Assembly (NCBI GenBank): GCA_947499595.1 | Contig: CANMOY010000004.1 | Span: 124,001-188,000 of the forward strand | Origin: an uncultured Mesonia sp. | GTDB taxonomy: Bacteria > Bacteroidota > Bacteroidia > Flavobacteriales > Flavobacteriaceae | Length of the DNA: 64,000 bases | Reading direction: 5' to 3' | Shown: positions 1 to 9,151 of the stretch, piece after piece | Numbering within the stretch: position 1 is the stretch's first letter | Layout of the letters: the number at the start of each line of letters is the position of its first letter | Translations under genes and position numbers: made by a program | Notes under the pieces: generated by a model | Told to the model about the DNA's origin: nothing | The model's database searches: none | Seen by the model: the letters and a program-made list of their open reading frames with translations, nothing else

Positions 1-1
1 T

Positions 2-601
2 TTGTCTTTAGCTTTTGCAGTTTTACTGATTTACTCAGCTTTCGGAAGTGAAAATTTCACCTTAAGCATTTTCTTTTTCCTTTTGGGAATAGCTGCCATA
101 ACCGCTGCTATAAAATATACCGTTGGTAAAAGTGCTTACGGTTATAGAGGCTTAGGAGATGTCTTTGTATTTTTATTTTTTGGTTTGGTAGCTGTCGTAG
201 GTAGTGCCGTTTTATTTACGCATCAAATAAAATTCACCTATTTTTTACCAGCCATTGCGGTAGGAACTTTGAGCGTAGCAGTACTTAACCTTAATAATAT
301 GCGAGATCGTTTGAGTGATGCCAATTCCAATAAAAACACTTTGGTGGTTAAATGGGGCATCCGTAAAGCAACAAACTACCATATTGGTCTAATTTTGTTA
401 GCCTTTTTGTGCTTTTTGTTGTTTAATTACAATTTACCTATTCAATTTAATTTAGCTTTAATTCCATTTATACTTCTATTTAAGCATCTATATACCGTGG
501 TACAACACGAAGAGCCAAAAACTTTAGATCCAGAATTAAAGAAAGTTGCCTTAAGTACCTTTATAATTGCTCTAATTTATTTGTTACTTGCGTGGATTTA
601 A
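2..601 (+). CDS. menA: 1,4-dihydroxy-2-naphthoate polyprenyltransferase (MenA), 3' part
   Basis: This is the C-terminal 199 residues of a UbiA-family prenyltransferase; the start lies before the window. MenA attaches the isoprenoid tail to 1,4-dihydroxy-2-naphthoate in the inner membrane, giving demethylmenaquinone. The fragment is very hydrophobic with about five to six membrane segments. It carries the second Asp-rich motif of the family (NNMRDRLSDANSNKNT, about fragment residues 97-112) and the GLGDVFVFLFFG stretch typical of MenA. The first Asp-rich motif would be in the missing part. menC and menE follow on the same strand, which supports MenA over other UbiA-family members. Confidence 0.88.
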   Translation: MSLAFAVLLIYSAFGSENFTLSIFFFLLGIAAITAAIKYTVGKSAYGYRGLGDVFVFLFFGLVAVVGSAVLFTHQIKFTYFLPAIAVGTLSVAVLNLNNMRDRLSDANSNKNTLVVKWGIRKATNYHIGLILLAFLCFLLFNYNLPIQFNLALIPFILLFKHLYTVVQHEEPKTLDPELKKVALSTFIIALIYLLLAWI

Positions 602-687
602 TTTGTTATAAATTTTTTAATTCATTTAAATTCTAAGTGCTATTGCTTATTTTTAGCCATCAGCTAAGACAATAAAAAATAAAAAAT

Positions 688-1368
688 ATGAAAATTACAT
701 TTTACGGGCAAAATACCCTCGCATTAGAGATCAATGGTAAACATATCATTGTAGATCCTTTTATTACAGGTAATCCTTTGGCAAATGAGAAAGTAGATTT
801 ACAAGATTTAAAAGCCGATTATGTGTTGCTAACCCATGCGCATCAAGATCATACCTTAGATGCAGAGGCAATAGCTAAGCAAAATGAGGCAACCTTGGTG
901 AGTAATTTTGAGATTGCCAATCATTACCAAGCAAAAGGTATTAACGTACACCCTATGAACCACGGTGGTAGCTGGGAATTTGATTTTGGAACCGTAAAAT
1001 ATGTAAATGCCGTACACACCAGTTCTTTTCCAGATGGTAGTTATGGAGGGCAACCCGGAGGATTCATCATTGAAGCCAATGAAAAATGTCTTTACATTGC
1101 GGGAGATACTGCATTGCATGCCGATATGAAATTAATCCCTTTGAGGCATCAAGTAGATTTAGCTGTTTTACCTATTGGTGATAATTTTACAATGGGCGTA
1201 GATGACGCTATCTTAGCAAGCGATTTTATTGAATGCAACAGAGTTTTAGGTTGTCATTATGATACTTTTGATGTGATTAAAATTGACCATGACTTAGCGC
1301 TTGAGAAATTTAAAATGAAGAAAAAAGAATTGATTTTGTTGCCCATTGGTGAAAGTGTAAACGTTTAA
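688..1368 (+). CDS. Metal-dependent hydrolase, UPF0173 family (metallo-beta-lactamase fold)
   Basis: A 226-residue cytosolic protein of the UPF0173/YtkL group of metallo-beta-lactamase-fold hydrolases. The metal site is complete: H50-A-H52-Q-D54-H55, then H110, D140 (IAGD) and H190 (LGCH). The substrate is not known for this family. It sits between menA and menC, 11 bases before menC. This may mean co-transcription with the menaquinone genes rather than a catalytic role in that pathway. The ATG at 688 gives the usual family N-terminus (MKITFYGQN). Confidence 0.85.
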   Translation: MKITFYGQNTLALEINGKHIIVDPFITGNPLANEKVDLQDLKADYVLLTHAHQDHTLDAEAIAKQNEATLVSNFEIANHYQAKGINVHPMNHGGSWEFDFGTVKYVNAVHTSSFPDGSYGGQPGGFIIEANEKCLYIAGDTALHADMKLIPLRHQVDLAVLPIGDNFTMGVDDAILASDFIECNRVLGCHYDTFDVIKIDHDLALEKFKMKKKELILLPIGESVNV

Positions 1369-1379
1369 AAGTAATCTCA

Positions 1380-2420
1380 TTGAAAGCAAAATTTATAAAA
1401 CATTCATTACAATTTAAAACCCCAGGAGGCACTTCTCGTGGGGTTTTAAAAATCAAAAATACTTGGTTTTTGATACTTGAACATCAGGGTAAAAGAGGTT
1501 ACGGAGAATGCGGTATGTTTGAGGGATTAAGCTATGATGATGTTCCGCAATTTGAAGAAAAATTACAATGGGTTTGTGAGCATATTCATCTAGGTGAAAA
1601 GCAACTTTTAGCACAACTCAGCGAATTCCCCGCACTGTTTTTTGGTGTAGAAATGGCATTTGCCTCGCTGCGATCAAAGACGGGGTTTGAATTGTTCCCT
1701 TCGGCTTTTACGCAAAAAGAGCAAGGAATAACCATCAATGGTTTAATCTGGATGGGAGATAAAAACTACATGAAAAAGCAAATCACCGATAAATTAAACC
1801 AAGGTTTTCATTGTATAAAATTAAAAATAGGGGCAATAGACTTTCAAGAAGAATTGCGACTTCTTAAATACATTCGTTCAGAATTTACAGCCAGCGATGT
1901 AGAGCTTCGGGTAGACGCTAATGGGGCGTTTTCACCTACAGAGGCGCTAGAAAAACTAAAAAGATTGAGTGATTATGAACTGCATAGTATTGAGCAGCCC
2001 ATAGAAGCTAAACAAATAGAAGATATGGCTTTGCTATGTGCTACCACTCCTTTACCCATTGCATTAGATGAAGAGCTAATTGGAGTAACCCAAAGGCCTG
2101 AAAAAGAAGAGTTGCTAAAAACCATTCAACCCCAGTATATCATTTTAAAACCTACCTTGGTAGGAGGCTTTGCCGGCTCAAGAGAATGGATTGAAATCGC
2201 TGAGGAACAAAATATTAAATGGTGGATCACCAGTGCTTTAGAAAGCAATATAGGACTAAATGCTATTGCGCAATTTACCTTTCAATTAAACAATGAAATG
2301 CCGCAAGGCTTAGGAACAGGTAGTTTGTTTACCAATAATATCGCTAGTCCGTTATACGTTAAAAAAGATCAATTATTTTATAATCCCAGCCAGTCTTGGG
2401 ATTTAACCCTTATTTCTTAA
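1380..2420 (+). CDS. menC: o-Succinylbenzoate synthase (MenC)
   Basis: A 346-residue enolase-superfamily enzyme that dehydrates SHCHC to o-succinylbenzoate in menaquinone synthesis. Key residues are visible: the KxK pair K147/K149 (IKLKIG), metal ligands D179 (RVDANG), E205 (SIEQP) and D230 (ALDEE), and the second catalytic lysine K257 (IILKP). The start is TTG at 1380, 11 bases after the upstream stop; no in-frame ATG close by gives the family's N-terminal strand. Dipeptide epimerases share the fold, but the neighbours menA and menE fix the role. The next gene begins just after its stop. Confidence 0.9.
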   Translation: MKAKFIKHSLQFKTPGGTSRGVLKIKNTWFLILEHQGKRGYGECGMFEGLSYDDVPQFEEKLQWVCEHIHLGEKQLLAQLSEFPALFFGVEMAFASLRSKTGFELFPSAFTQKEQGITINGLIWMGDKNYMKKQITDKLNQGFHCIKLKIGAIDFQEELRLLKYIRSEFTASDVELRVDANGAFSPTEALEKLKRLSDYELHSIEQPIEAKQIEDMALLCATTPLPIALDEELIGVTQRPEKEELLKTIQPQYIILKPTLVGGFAGSREWIEIAEEQNIKWWITSALESNIGLNAIAQFTFQLNNEMPQGLGTGSLFTNNIASPLYVKKDQLFYNPSQSWDLTLIS

Positions 2421-2425
2421 GTTAT

Positions 2426-3364
2426 ATGTTTATAGAGCAAGCTTTTCGCGGTAAAACCGATTTTTGGCGTTACCTCATCGGGTCTTTAATTATTGCAATT
2501 GTGGCATCAATTGGGCAATTGCCCTTACTTTTTGCCGTGCTGCTAAAAAGTGGTTTTGATCCTATGGCTTTGCAAGCCGATCGCTTAATGCAAACCTTAG
2601 ATAAAAACTCAACCACTTTTTTTATTTTAATCTCTTTTGCTATTGGTTTTATTGGTTTATGGATAGCGCTTAAATTTTTACATGAAATTAATCTAAAAAC
2701 GATAACAACCACCCGTAAAAAAGTAGATTGGAAACGCGTTCTGCTAGGTTTTTCATTGGTAGGTATATTTACATCGGTAAGTGTTTTGATAAGTTACCAA
2801 ATGACACCCGAAAATTATATATGGAATTTTAAACCCGATAAGTTTTTAATACTGTTTGTGATGGCTATTGTATTAGTGCCTATTCAAACCAGTCTAGAAG
2901 AATTTATCTTTCGTGGTTATCTCATGCAAGGTTTTGGAGTACTAGCTAAAAACAGGTGGTTTCCTTTAATAATGACCAGCCTAATTTTTGGTTTACTACA
3001 CATTGCCAACCCAGAAGTTGGTAAAATGGGGTATAGTATTTTGATTTTTTATATCGGCACCGGATTATTTCTAGGAATAATTACCCTGATGGATGAAGGT
3101 ACAGAGCTTGCTTTAGGCTTTCATGCAGCTAATAATTTAATTGCCATCTTGTTGGTTACTGCAGACTGGACAGCCTTTCAAAGTGAGTCGGTGCTTATAG
3201 ATATTGCAGATCCCACCGTTACTTGGGATACCTTTTTACCCTTGATTATTTTATATCCTATTTATTTTATAATTATGGCAAAAGTCTATAAATGGAAAAA
3301 CTGGAAAGAAAAGCTAACCGGAAAAATTCAAGTACCTGTACCCGAACAAAATCCATCAATTTAA
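2426..3364 (+). CDS. CPBP-family intramembrane metalloprotease-like protein
   Basis: A polytopic membrane protein of about 312 residues with the CPBP (Abi, CAAX protease and bacteriocin-processing) motifs: EEFIFRGYL (EExxxR) near residues 158-166, a conserved His in LLHIAN near 192, and GFHAANN further on. Members of this family are membrane glutamic proteases or protease-like proteins of varied role; the substrate here is unknown. I prefer the ATG at 2426 (MFIEQAFRGK), six bases after menC stops, over a TTG at 2396 inside menC. It lies between menC and menE, so it is probably co-transcribed with them. Confidence 0.83.
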   Translation: MFIEQAFRGKTDFWRYLIGSLIIAIVASIGQLPLLFAVLLKSGFDPMALQADRLMQTLDKNSTTFFILISFAIGFIGLWIALKFLHEINLKTITTTRKKVDWKRVLLGFSLVGIFTSVSVLISYQMTPENYIWNFKPDKFLILFVMAIVLVPIQTSLEEFIFRGYLMQGFGVLAKNRWFPLIMTSLIFGLLHIANPEVGKMGYSILIFYIGTGLFLGIITLMDEGTELALGFHAANNLIAILLVTADWTAFQSESVLIDIADPTVTWDTFLPLIILYPIYFIIMAKVYKWKNWKEKLTGKIQVPVPEQNPSI

Positions 3365-3378
3365 TTAGAATTAGCAAT

Positions 3379-4449
3379 ATGCACCCCGATTTTAAACTTA
3401 ACGGATTAAATTATACTGCCTTTAAAACCCAAATTTTAAATGAACTTACTGCAGAAAAAAAAGCTTTTTATTCAGCGGTAAATGATTTTATCACCGATTG
3501 GCAATCGGCCAATGCTGAGGTTGAAGTACAAACTTCTGGTTCTACAGGAAAACCAAAGAGCATTAAATTAAGTAAGACCGCTATGCGGGCTTCGGCAGAG
3601 GCTACAGGAGAGTATTTTAATCTTCCTGCGCAAACTTCGGCTTTTTTGTGCTTACCAGTGAGTTATATAGCTGGTAAAATGATGTTGGTAAGGGCCATGC
3701 ATCTGGGCTGGCATCTAGATTTGGGCTTACCAAAATCAAATCCGCTTGACGCTAACACCAAACAATATGATTTCTCTGCAATGACCCCTTTTCAAGTGAG
3801 TCATAGCCTTAAAGATTTGCATAACATAAATAAATTGATTGTTGGCGGTGGCGCTTTGTCTAACTTACAAGTACAGGCTGTTCAAGCTTTAAAAACCCAA
3901 ATTTTTGAAACTTATGGAATGACCGAAACCATTACCCATATTGCAGCCCGACCAGTGAATCATGCCCCGCAAAAAAACGTGGCTTTTACGGCACTGCCTC
4001 AAGTTAGTTTAAGCGTAGATCAACGCAATTGTTTGCAAATTGATGCGCCGCGAATTTCACCAACTAAAATACAAACAAATGATGTTGTGCAGCTGCTCGA
4101 TGCACATAGTTTTTATTGGAAGGGTAGGTATGATCGAGTGATTAATACCGGAGGTGTTAAGGTTTTTCCCGAAGTTATTGAGCGTAAGTTGAGTAATTTG
4201 CTTCCAGAACGATTCTTTGTTGCTGGTTTACCGCATAAGGATTTGGGCGAACAAGTAGTTTTGGTAGTTGAAACCGCTCTCTCAACACTAACCGAACAAG
4301 ATCTTTATAATAGGTTGAATAATATGAAGAACTTGGAAAAATATGAACTACCCAAGAAAATTTTATGCGTTGCAAAATTTACCGAAACCCACACAGGAAA
4401 AGTGCAAAGACAACAAACCTTAGCCAGTTATCTGAATAAAAACGCATAA
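3379..4449 (+). CDS. menE: o-Succinylbenzoate-CoA ligase (MenE), AMP-binding enzyme
   Basis: A 356-residue member of the adenylate-forming superfamily that activates o-succinylbenzoate with ATP and CoA. Motifs seen are the P-loop-like TSGSTGKPK (residues 52-60), ETYGMTET (A5), GRYDRVINTGG (A8 hinge region) and a C-terminal catalytic-lysine segment, HTGKVQR. It is shorter than typical acyl-CoA ligases (about 450-500 residues), as is common for Bacteroidetes MenE. The ATG at 3379 is chosen because the residues before it in the longer frame (from 3292) overlap the CPBP gene and look non-homologous. It ends the men cluster and converges with the minus-strand aminopeptidase. Confidence 0.85.
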   Translation: MHPDFKLNGLNYTAFKTQILNELTAEKKAFYSAVNDFITDWQSANAEVEVQTSGSTGKPKSIKLSKTAMRASAEATGEYFNLPAQTSAFLCLPVSYIAGKMMLVRAMHLGWHLDLGLPKSNPLDANTKQYDFSAMTPFQVSHSLKDLHNINKLIVGGGALSNLQVQAVQALKTQIFETYGMTETITHIAARPVNHAPQKNVAFTALPQVSLSVDQRNCLQIDAPRISPTKIQTNDVVQLLDAHSFYWKGRYDRVINTGGVKVFPEVIERKLSNLLPERFFVAGLPHKDLGEQVVLVVETALSTLTEQDLYNRLNNMKNLEKYELPKKILCVAKFTETHTGKVQRQQTLASYLNKNA

Positions 4450-4464
4450 TACTTAAAGAAACTT

Positions 4465-6102
4465 TTATTTTTTTATTCGCTTAAAGCGGATGTAGTACTC
4501 CGCACGGGGATAGCCAATTTCATCAAGGCTTAAATCAAAATCAATAGTTTGCCATTGGGAGGTTAAATCAAAAACTTTATTTTTCTGTTGGTTACCTAGT
4601 CGAATGGGCATAGAAAAATTAGGAACATCGGCTACCCAACGACCGACTAATTTACCTTGCTTTTCTTTAATTTGCAATTCAGGTAAGTCGGGATAATTGA
4701 GGAATTGATAAAAAATAGGACTAACCTCTACAGACGTATGCACCTCAAAAAAGTCCACTACCTCTTGGGTGTTGGTTACTTGATGCTTAAAGTTGAGACT
4801 AAAGGCTTTTAACAAATCCCACCATTTTTTGTCATCACCAATTATACTACGTAGTGTATTTAGCATATTAGCTCCTTTATAGTACATATCTCCAGAGCCT
4901 TCATGATTTACTCCGTAGGTGCCAATAATAGGAGACTGGTTTTCAATATTTGCCCTAATTCCGTAAAGGTATTTTAGCGCATCTTCTTTACCCCAACGGC
5001 ACTCCACATAAATTGATTCTGCATAGGTTGTAAAAGCTTCATGAATCCATAAATCGGCTATATCGCTGGCGCTTATAGAGTTGCCAAACCACTCATGCGC
5101 GCTTTCGTGAATGGTGATAAAATCCCATTTTAAACCTACACCAGTGCCAGAAAGATCTCTACCCAAGTAACCATTGTTAAATTGATTGCCATAGGCTACA
5201 GCGCTTTGGTGTTCCATACCCAAATAGGGCGTTTCTACCAATTTGTAACTGTCTTCAATAAAAGGATAGGCGCCAAATTTCTCATAAAAACAATCCATCA
5301 TTGGTTTAACTTCCTTAAAATGCTGCCTGGCTTTATCTTCGTTATAAGAAAGCACGTAATAATGTAAATCTACACCCTTATGCTCGTCTTTGATCAAAGT
5401 ATAATCTCCTACATTTAAAATAATGTTGTAATTGTTAATAGGGTTTTTAACCTCCCAGCTCCAACGCGTGAGATCGGGTGAAATAGCTTTTTTACCCACC
5501 AGTCGGCCGTTTGAGACATTCATTAACCCATTAGGTACACTTACGTGGATGCGCGCACTTTCGGGTTCATCGCTTAAATGATCTTTGTTGGGATACCATA
5601 AACTTGCTCCTGTGCCTTGCACGGCCACACTTACCCAAGGATTCCCATTTTTGTCTTTTGAAAAAATAAATCCACCATCCCAAGGAGCATTAACCGCTAC
5701 CTTAGGTTTACCGCTATAATATACGCTAAAAACGATTTGCTTTTCCGCTGGTAACTTTTTTTCAAAATCGATGAAAAAAGCATTTGCTTCACGCTCATAA
5801 GCTAGAGTTTTTCCTTTATAAATTACCGAATCTATTTGCATATTCTTAAATAAATCAATTTGCATAAAGCGTTGCTCTTTAAGCACCTTTGCTGTAATTT
5901 CATTAAACCCTTGTATGCTTTTATTTTTAATGTCTAAGCTGATGTCTAGATTGTACTTTAGCACATCAAAATGAGATCTTTCTGGGCGTAAACTTCCGCG
6001 TAAGCTGTCGGCACGAGTAAAGTTTGATGGTTTAGAATCGAGTAATTGTGCTTGCATCGAGAAGCCGAGTAGAATAAAACAAAGAATTGAAGACAAACGC
6101 AT
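4465..6102 (-). CDS. M1-family metallopeptidase (aminopeptidase N-like), exported
   Basis: A 545-residue gluzincin peptidase. The zinc motif is H332-E-S-A-H336 followed 18 residues later by E355 (WIHEAF), the standard HExxH-x18-E arrangement of M1. LGMEHQS near 295-301 is the equivalent of the GxMEN substrate-binding motif. An N-terminal signal peptide (residues 1-18, ending SMQAQ) indicates export. It lacks the long C-terminal helical domain of full aminopeptidase N, so it is a short M1 form. It converges with menE, with 15 bases between the stops. Confidence 0.88.
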   Translation of the reverse strand: MRLSSILCFILLGFSMQAQLLDSKPSNFTRADSLRGSLRPERSHFDVLKYNLDISLDIKNKSIQGFNEITAKVLKEQRFMQIDLFKNMQIDSVIYKGKTLAYEREANAFFIDFEKKLPAEKQIVFSVYYSGKPKVAVNAPWDGGFIFSKDKNGNPWVSVAVQGTGASLWYPNKDHLSDEPESARIHVSVPNGLMNVSNGRLVGKKAISPDLTRWSWEVKNPINNYNIILNVGDYTLIKDEHKGVDLHYYVLSYNEDKARQHFKEVKPMMDCFYEKFGAYPFIEDSYKLVETPYLGMEHQSAVAYGNQFNNGYLGRDLSGTGVGLKWDFITIHESAHEWFGNSISASDIADLWIHEAFTTYAESIYVECRWGKEDALKYLYGIRANIENQSPIIGTYGVNHEGSGDMYYKGANMLNTLRSIIGDDKKWWDLLKAFSLNFKHQVTNTQEVVDFFEVHTSVEVSPIFYQFLNYPDLPELQIKEKQGKLVGRWVADVPNFSMPIRLGNQQKNKVFDLTSQWQTIDFDLSLDEIGYPRAEYYIRFKRIKK

Positions 6103-6149
6103 GTAAGAAGACTATTTCCTAAATTAACTATAGGGAAGATACAATTTTT

Positions 6150-6198
6150 TTAAAAAAATAACCGGAATGCAAATAACCCTATCGATTTGCATCCCGGT
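6150..6198 (-). terminator. Terminator of the acyl-CoA carboxylase gene
   Basis: A long stem (6161-6174 with 6185-6198: ACCGG.ATGCAAAT against ATTTGCAT.CCGGT, one mismatch) lies just after the carboxylase stop. On the minus strand it is followed by a T-rich run (plus-strand A-run at 6152-6158). Confidence 0.7.
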
Positions 6199-6220
6199 GA
6201 ATTATAAGTTGATAACTTTA

Positions 6221-7849
6221 TTAAGTTTGAATTACGCCAAGATTAAAATCTTTGGTGATAGGAGCGTGGTTAGCCGCCTCAATACCCATTGACACCCATT
6301 TACGCGTATCTAAGGGGTTGATTACCGCATCGGTCCAAATTCTGGCTGCCGCGTAATACGGACTAATTTGCTTGTCATAATCGGCTTTGATTTTATCGAA
6401 CAAAGCTTTTTCTTTTTCAGGAGTAATTTCTTCTCCTTTCTTTTTAAGCGATGCCGTTTCTATTTGTAACAATACTTTGGCTGCAGAGTTACCACTCATC
6501 ACCGCCAATTCTGCACTAGGCCAAGCCGCTATAAGTCGGGGGTCATAAGCTTTACCGCACATCGCATAATTTCCTGCACCGTAGGAGTTACCTATTACGA
6601 TGGTAAACTTGGGTACCACCGAGTTGCTCACTGCATTAACCATTTTGGCACCGTCTTTAATTATTCCGCCGTGTTCGCTTTTACTCCCTACCATGAATCC
6701 TGTAACGTCTTGCAAAAATACCAGCGGGATTTTTTTCTGGTTACAATTGGCAATAAAACGCGTTGCTTTATCGGCAGAGTCAGAATAGATTACGCCACCA
6801 AATTGCATCTCACCCTTTTTGGTTTTAACAATTTTACGCTGATTGGCTACAATACCTACGGCCCAACCGTCTATGCGAGCATAACCGGTAATTATGGTCT
6901 GCCCATAACCAGCTTTATATTCTTCAAAAGCAGAATCATCAACTATACGTTTAATGATATCCATCATATCATACTGGTCGCTTCTCTTGGCCGGTAAGAG
7001 TCCAAAAAGTTCTTGCTCATCTAATTTTGGCGGAGCGGATTTTTTTCGATTAAAGCCGGCTTGATCAAAATCTCCTATTTTATCTACAATATTTTTTATT
7101 TTGGTTAAAGCATCTTTATCATCGCTAGCCTTATAATCGGTAACGCCGCTTATTTCGCAATGAGTGGTAGCTCCGCCAAGGGTTTCATTATCTATACTCT
7201 CACCAATGGCTGCTTTCACTAGATAGCTACCTGCTAAGAAAATACTTCCTGTTTTATCTACGATTAAGGCCTCGTCGCTCATTATTGGTAAGTAAGCACC
7301 GCCTGCTACGCAGCTACCCATCACGGCAGCAATCTGAGTAATACCCATACTGCTCATAACCGCATTATTTCTAAAAATTCTTCCAAAATGCTCTTTATCG
7401 GGAAAAATTTCATCTTGCATAGGCAAGTAAACCCCGGCACTATCTACCAAATAAATAATAGGTAATCTATTTTCTATTGCGATTTCTTGAGCACGTAAGT
7501 TTTTCTTTCCGGTAATGGGAAACCAAGCGCCAGCTTTTACAGTAGCATCATTGGCAACCACAATAACCTGTTTACCTTGTACGTGACCTATTTTAACCAC
7601 AACACCACCACTGGGGCAACCTCCGTGTTCTGCATACATGTCTTCACCTGCAAAGGCACCAATTTCTATTGCCTCTTTAGGATGGTCTAACAAGAAATCT
7701 ATACGCTCACGCGCCGTCATTTTTCCTTTAGCGTGATGCTTTTCTATACGTTTTTCACCGCCACCCAAATACACTTTTTTAAGTTTATGTTTTAGGTCTG
7801 CAACGAGTAATTTGTTATGGTCTTCGTTTTTATTGAATTTTATATCCAT
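6221..7849 (-). CDS. Acyl-CoA carboxylase carboxyltransferase (beta) subunit, methylcrotonoyl-CoA carboxylase-like
   Basis: A 542-residue carboxyltransferase with two crotonase-fold halves, which moves CO2 from carboxybiotin to an acyl-CoA. The N-terminal half has GKMTARERID, the GGCPSGG segment and PIIYLVDSAGVYLP; the C-terminal half has VFLQDVTGFMVG and GNSYGAGNYAMCG. Length and the SAGVYLPMQ region fit methylcrotonoyl-CoA carboxylase beta (leucine breakdown) better than propionyl-CoA carboxylase, but substrate choice is inferred. No biotin carboxylase/BCCP (alpha) gene is adjacent. The gene stands alone, with its own terminator. Confidence 0.87.
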   Translation of the reverse strand: MDIKFNKNEDHNKLLVADLKHKLKKVYLGGGEKRIEKHHAKGKMTARERIDFLLDHPKEAIEIGAFAGEDMYAEHGGCPSGGVVVKIGHVQGKQVIVVANDATVKAGAWFPITGKKNLRAQEIAIENRLPIIYLVDSAGVYLPMQDEIFPDKEHFGRIFRNNAVMSSMGITQIAAVMGSCVAGGAYLPIMSDEALIVDKTGSIFLAGSYLVKAAIGESIDNETLGGATTHCEISGVTDYKASDDKDALTKIKNIVDKIGDFDQAGFNRKKSAPPKLDEQELFGLLPAKRSDQYDMMDIIKRIVDDSAFEEYKAGYGQTIITGYARIDGWAVGIVANQRKIVKTKKGEMQFGGVIYSDSADKATRFIANCNQKKIPLVFLQDVTGFMVGSKSEHGGIIKDGAKMVNAVSNSVVPKFTIVIGNSYGAGNYAMCGKAYDPRLIAAWPSAELAVMSGNSAAKVLLQIETASLKKKGEEITPEKEKALFDKIKADYDKQISPYYAAARIWTDAVINPLDTRKWVSMGIEAANHAPITKDFNLGVIQT

Positions 7850-7884
7850 TTTATTCCAAATAATTGATCTTAGTGGGTTATTCG

Positions 7885-7899
7885 TTCGGCTTAAAGCCG
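7885..7899. repeat. Short palindrome upstream of the carboxylase gene
   Basis: TCGGCTTAAAGCCGA is a perfect 7+1+7 palindrome in the gap between the divergent carboxylase and CAL67264-type genes. It could be an operator or part of a dispersed palindrome; similar GCTTAAAGC cores occur near 4480 and 36670. Confidence 0.4.
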
Positions 7900-7958
7900 A
7901 CTAAAGCCACGAAAATACAAAAATACTACGGCTAATAAACCAATGCTCGCTTATAAAA

Positions 7959-7990
7959 TTGGATTATTCTATAATTTGATTGTATTTTTG
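7959..7990 (+). promoter_or_regulatory. Bacteroidetes-type promoter for the small membrane protein gene
   Basis: TTG at 7959-7961 and TATTTTTG (TAnnTTTG, the -7 box) at 7983-7990, with a 21-base spacer. It lies 26 bases before the ATG. Confidence 0.55.
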
Positions 7991-8016
7991 TTAATCTAAA
8001 TTATAAATTCGATTTC

Positions 8017-8199
8017 ATGGCGATGAATAAAAATACAGTATTAGCTTGGGCAACTTTTATTATGATTATTGTAGGTGTAGCTTTAATTGCATTAGGCGCA
8101 TTTAGGTACAATGATGTAGCCGGATATGGTTTTGCAGCCGTTGGTATTGGTTTTTTTGCCATTGCTTGGGTTTTCAATGCTTTGAAAGGACGCGTTTAG
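8017..8199 (+). CDS. CAL67264-type small membrane protein
   Basis: A 60-residue protein with two hydrophobic segments (about residues 8-28 and 36-55) joined by a short loop, FRYNDVAGYG. I recognise it as the small membrane protein family named after Gramella forsetii CAL67264, which is conserved in flavobacteria with unknown function. Translation may start at 8017 (MAMNKN) or at 8023 (MNKN). A good TAnnTTTG promoter precedes it. The following META-domain gene is 37 bases away and may be co-transcribed. Confidence 0.75.
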   Translation: MAMNKNTVLAWATFIMIIVGVALIALGAFRYNDVAGYGFAAVGIGFFAIAWVFNALKGRV

Positions 8200-8236
8200 T
8201 TTTAATTACCAAAATTTCTTTAGCCCCTTAAATTTT

Positions 8237-8941
8237 ATGAAGTACAAGTTATTCTCAGTTTTAACGCTAATTTTTTTGTTTTCACTGACAGCTTGCCGGT
8301 CTGACAAAAAATTAGAAAATGAAAAAGATATAGCCGTGTTTTGGGTGAATGCTTACCGAAGCAATTGCGATACAGGAGCTGGTACCAAAAATTGTTTAAT
8401 GGTGAGCGATGCCGACCAGTGGAGCGATACGCTGAGTTATACCTACTTTTACAATGCTATAGAGGGCTTTGAGTTTAAACCGGGTTATTTTCAGAAAATT
8501 AAAGTGAAGGTGATTAAAAAAGAAGCAAATAATTTACCCGCCGATATGTCTAACCTAAACTATAAGTTGATTGAGGTTATACAAAAAAAGCAAGATGAGC
8601 TATTTCAACTACACGGTAATTGGAAGCTTTCTACTTTAAATGAAGAACCTTTAGACGGTCTTGACGATACCCCTCGTTTACAAATTGATTTGGCAACCCA
8701 AAAAGTATATGGCAACAACCTATGCAACGCATATAACGGAAGCATGAAAAAATTAGATGCCACTAGTTTTCATATAAATAGCATTGCACAAACTAGAAAG
8801 GCCTGCCCAGAAGAAAAACAAGCCCTGGCTAAAAATTACACCAGAGCCCTGTTAAAAGCGCGTAAATATGCTTTACAGGAAGAAGCTTTAATTTTATATG
8901 ATTTAAATGATCTTCAAGTTCTTCGTTTTATAAAGGAGTAG
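8237..8941 (+). CDS. DUF4377 and META domain lipoprotein
   Basis: A 234-residue envelope protein. The signal sequence ends in a lipobox (SLTAC, Cys20). The segment about residues 33-115, with NAYRSNCDTGAGTKNCLMV, matches DUF4377. The segment about 120-230 is a META (HslJ-like) domain, with GNWKLSTLNEEPL, NNLCNAYNGSM and ARKACPEE-like motifs (TRKACPEE). META domains occur in heat-shock or motility-associated lipoproteins such as HslJ; the exact role is unknown. The paired cysteines in the META part (near 158 and 184) suggest a disulfide. Confidence 0.75.
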   Translation: MKYKLFSVLTLIFLFSLTACRSDKKLENEKDIAVFWVNAYRSNCDTGAGTKNCLMVSDADQWSDTLSYTYFYNAIEGFEFKPGYFQKIKVKVIKKEANNLPADMSNLNYKLIEVIQKKQDELFQLHGNWKLSTLNEEPLDGLDDTPRLQIDLATQKVYGNNLCNAYNGSMKKLDATSFHINSIAQTRKACPEEKQALAKNYTRALLKARKYALQEEALILYDLNDLQVLRFIKE

Positions 8942-9072
8942 GCTGTTTTTTATAGTTTTCTTTCCTCTAAGCTTGATGCTGTAAGGCTTTTCTATAAATT
9001 GGTCTAGATTGCTATGTTTTTTCCTACCTACCCGGTATTGGGTATATTTCATTATATTTTTTAGATTATTTG

Positions 9073-9080
9073 TAATTTTG
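9073..9080 (+). promoter_or_regulatory. Candidate -7 promoter box upstream of the accessory island
   Basis: TAATTTTG fits TAnnTTTG and lies about 45 bases before the ATG at 9123. I see no clear -33 TTG at good spacing. The rest of the 8942-9122 gap holds only a weak TACCC/GGGTA hairpin (9029-9044). Confidence 0.35.
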
Positions 9081-9151
9081 TAGGATTATAGGTGAGTTTG
9101 AGAAAATATTAACAATTAAACTATGTATTTAAGTAAAAAGCAAGCAATTGC

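Noticed and set aside
4476..4491. TTCGCTTAAAGCGGAT also present at 36666-36681
   Set aside because: A 16-base match in an AT-rich 64 kb window is close to what chance allows, and one copy is inside the coding end of the aminopeptidase. Only the symmetry made it notable.
6671..6997. Plus-strand open frame of 108 codons inside the carboxylase gene
   Set aside because: It lies fully opposite a conserved enzyme gene and shows no protein-like pattern.
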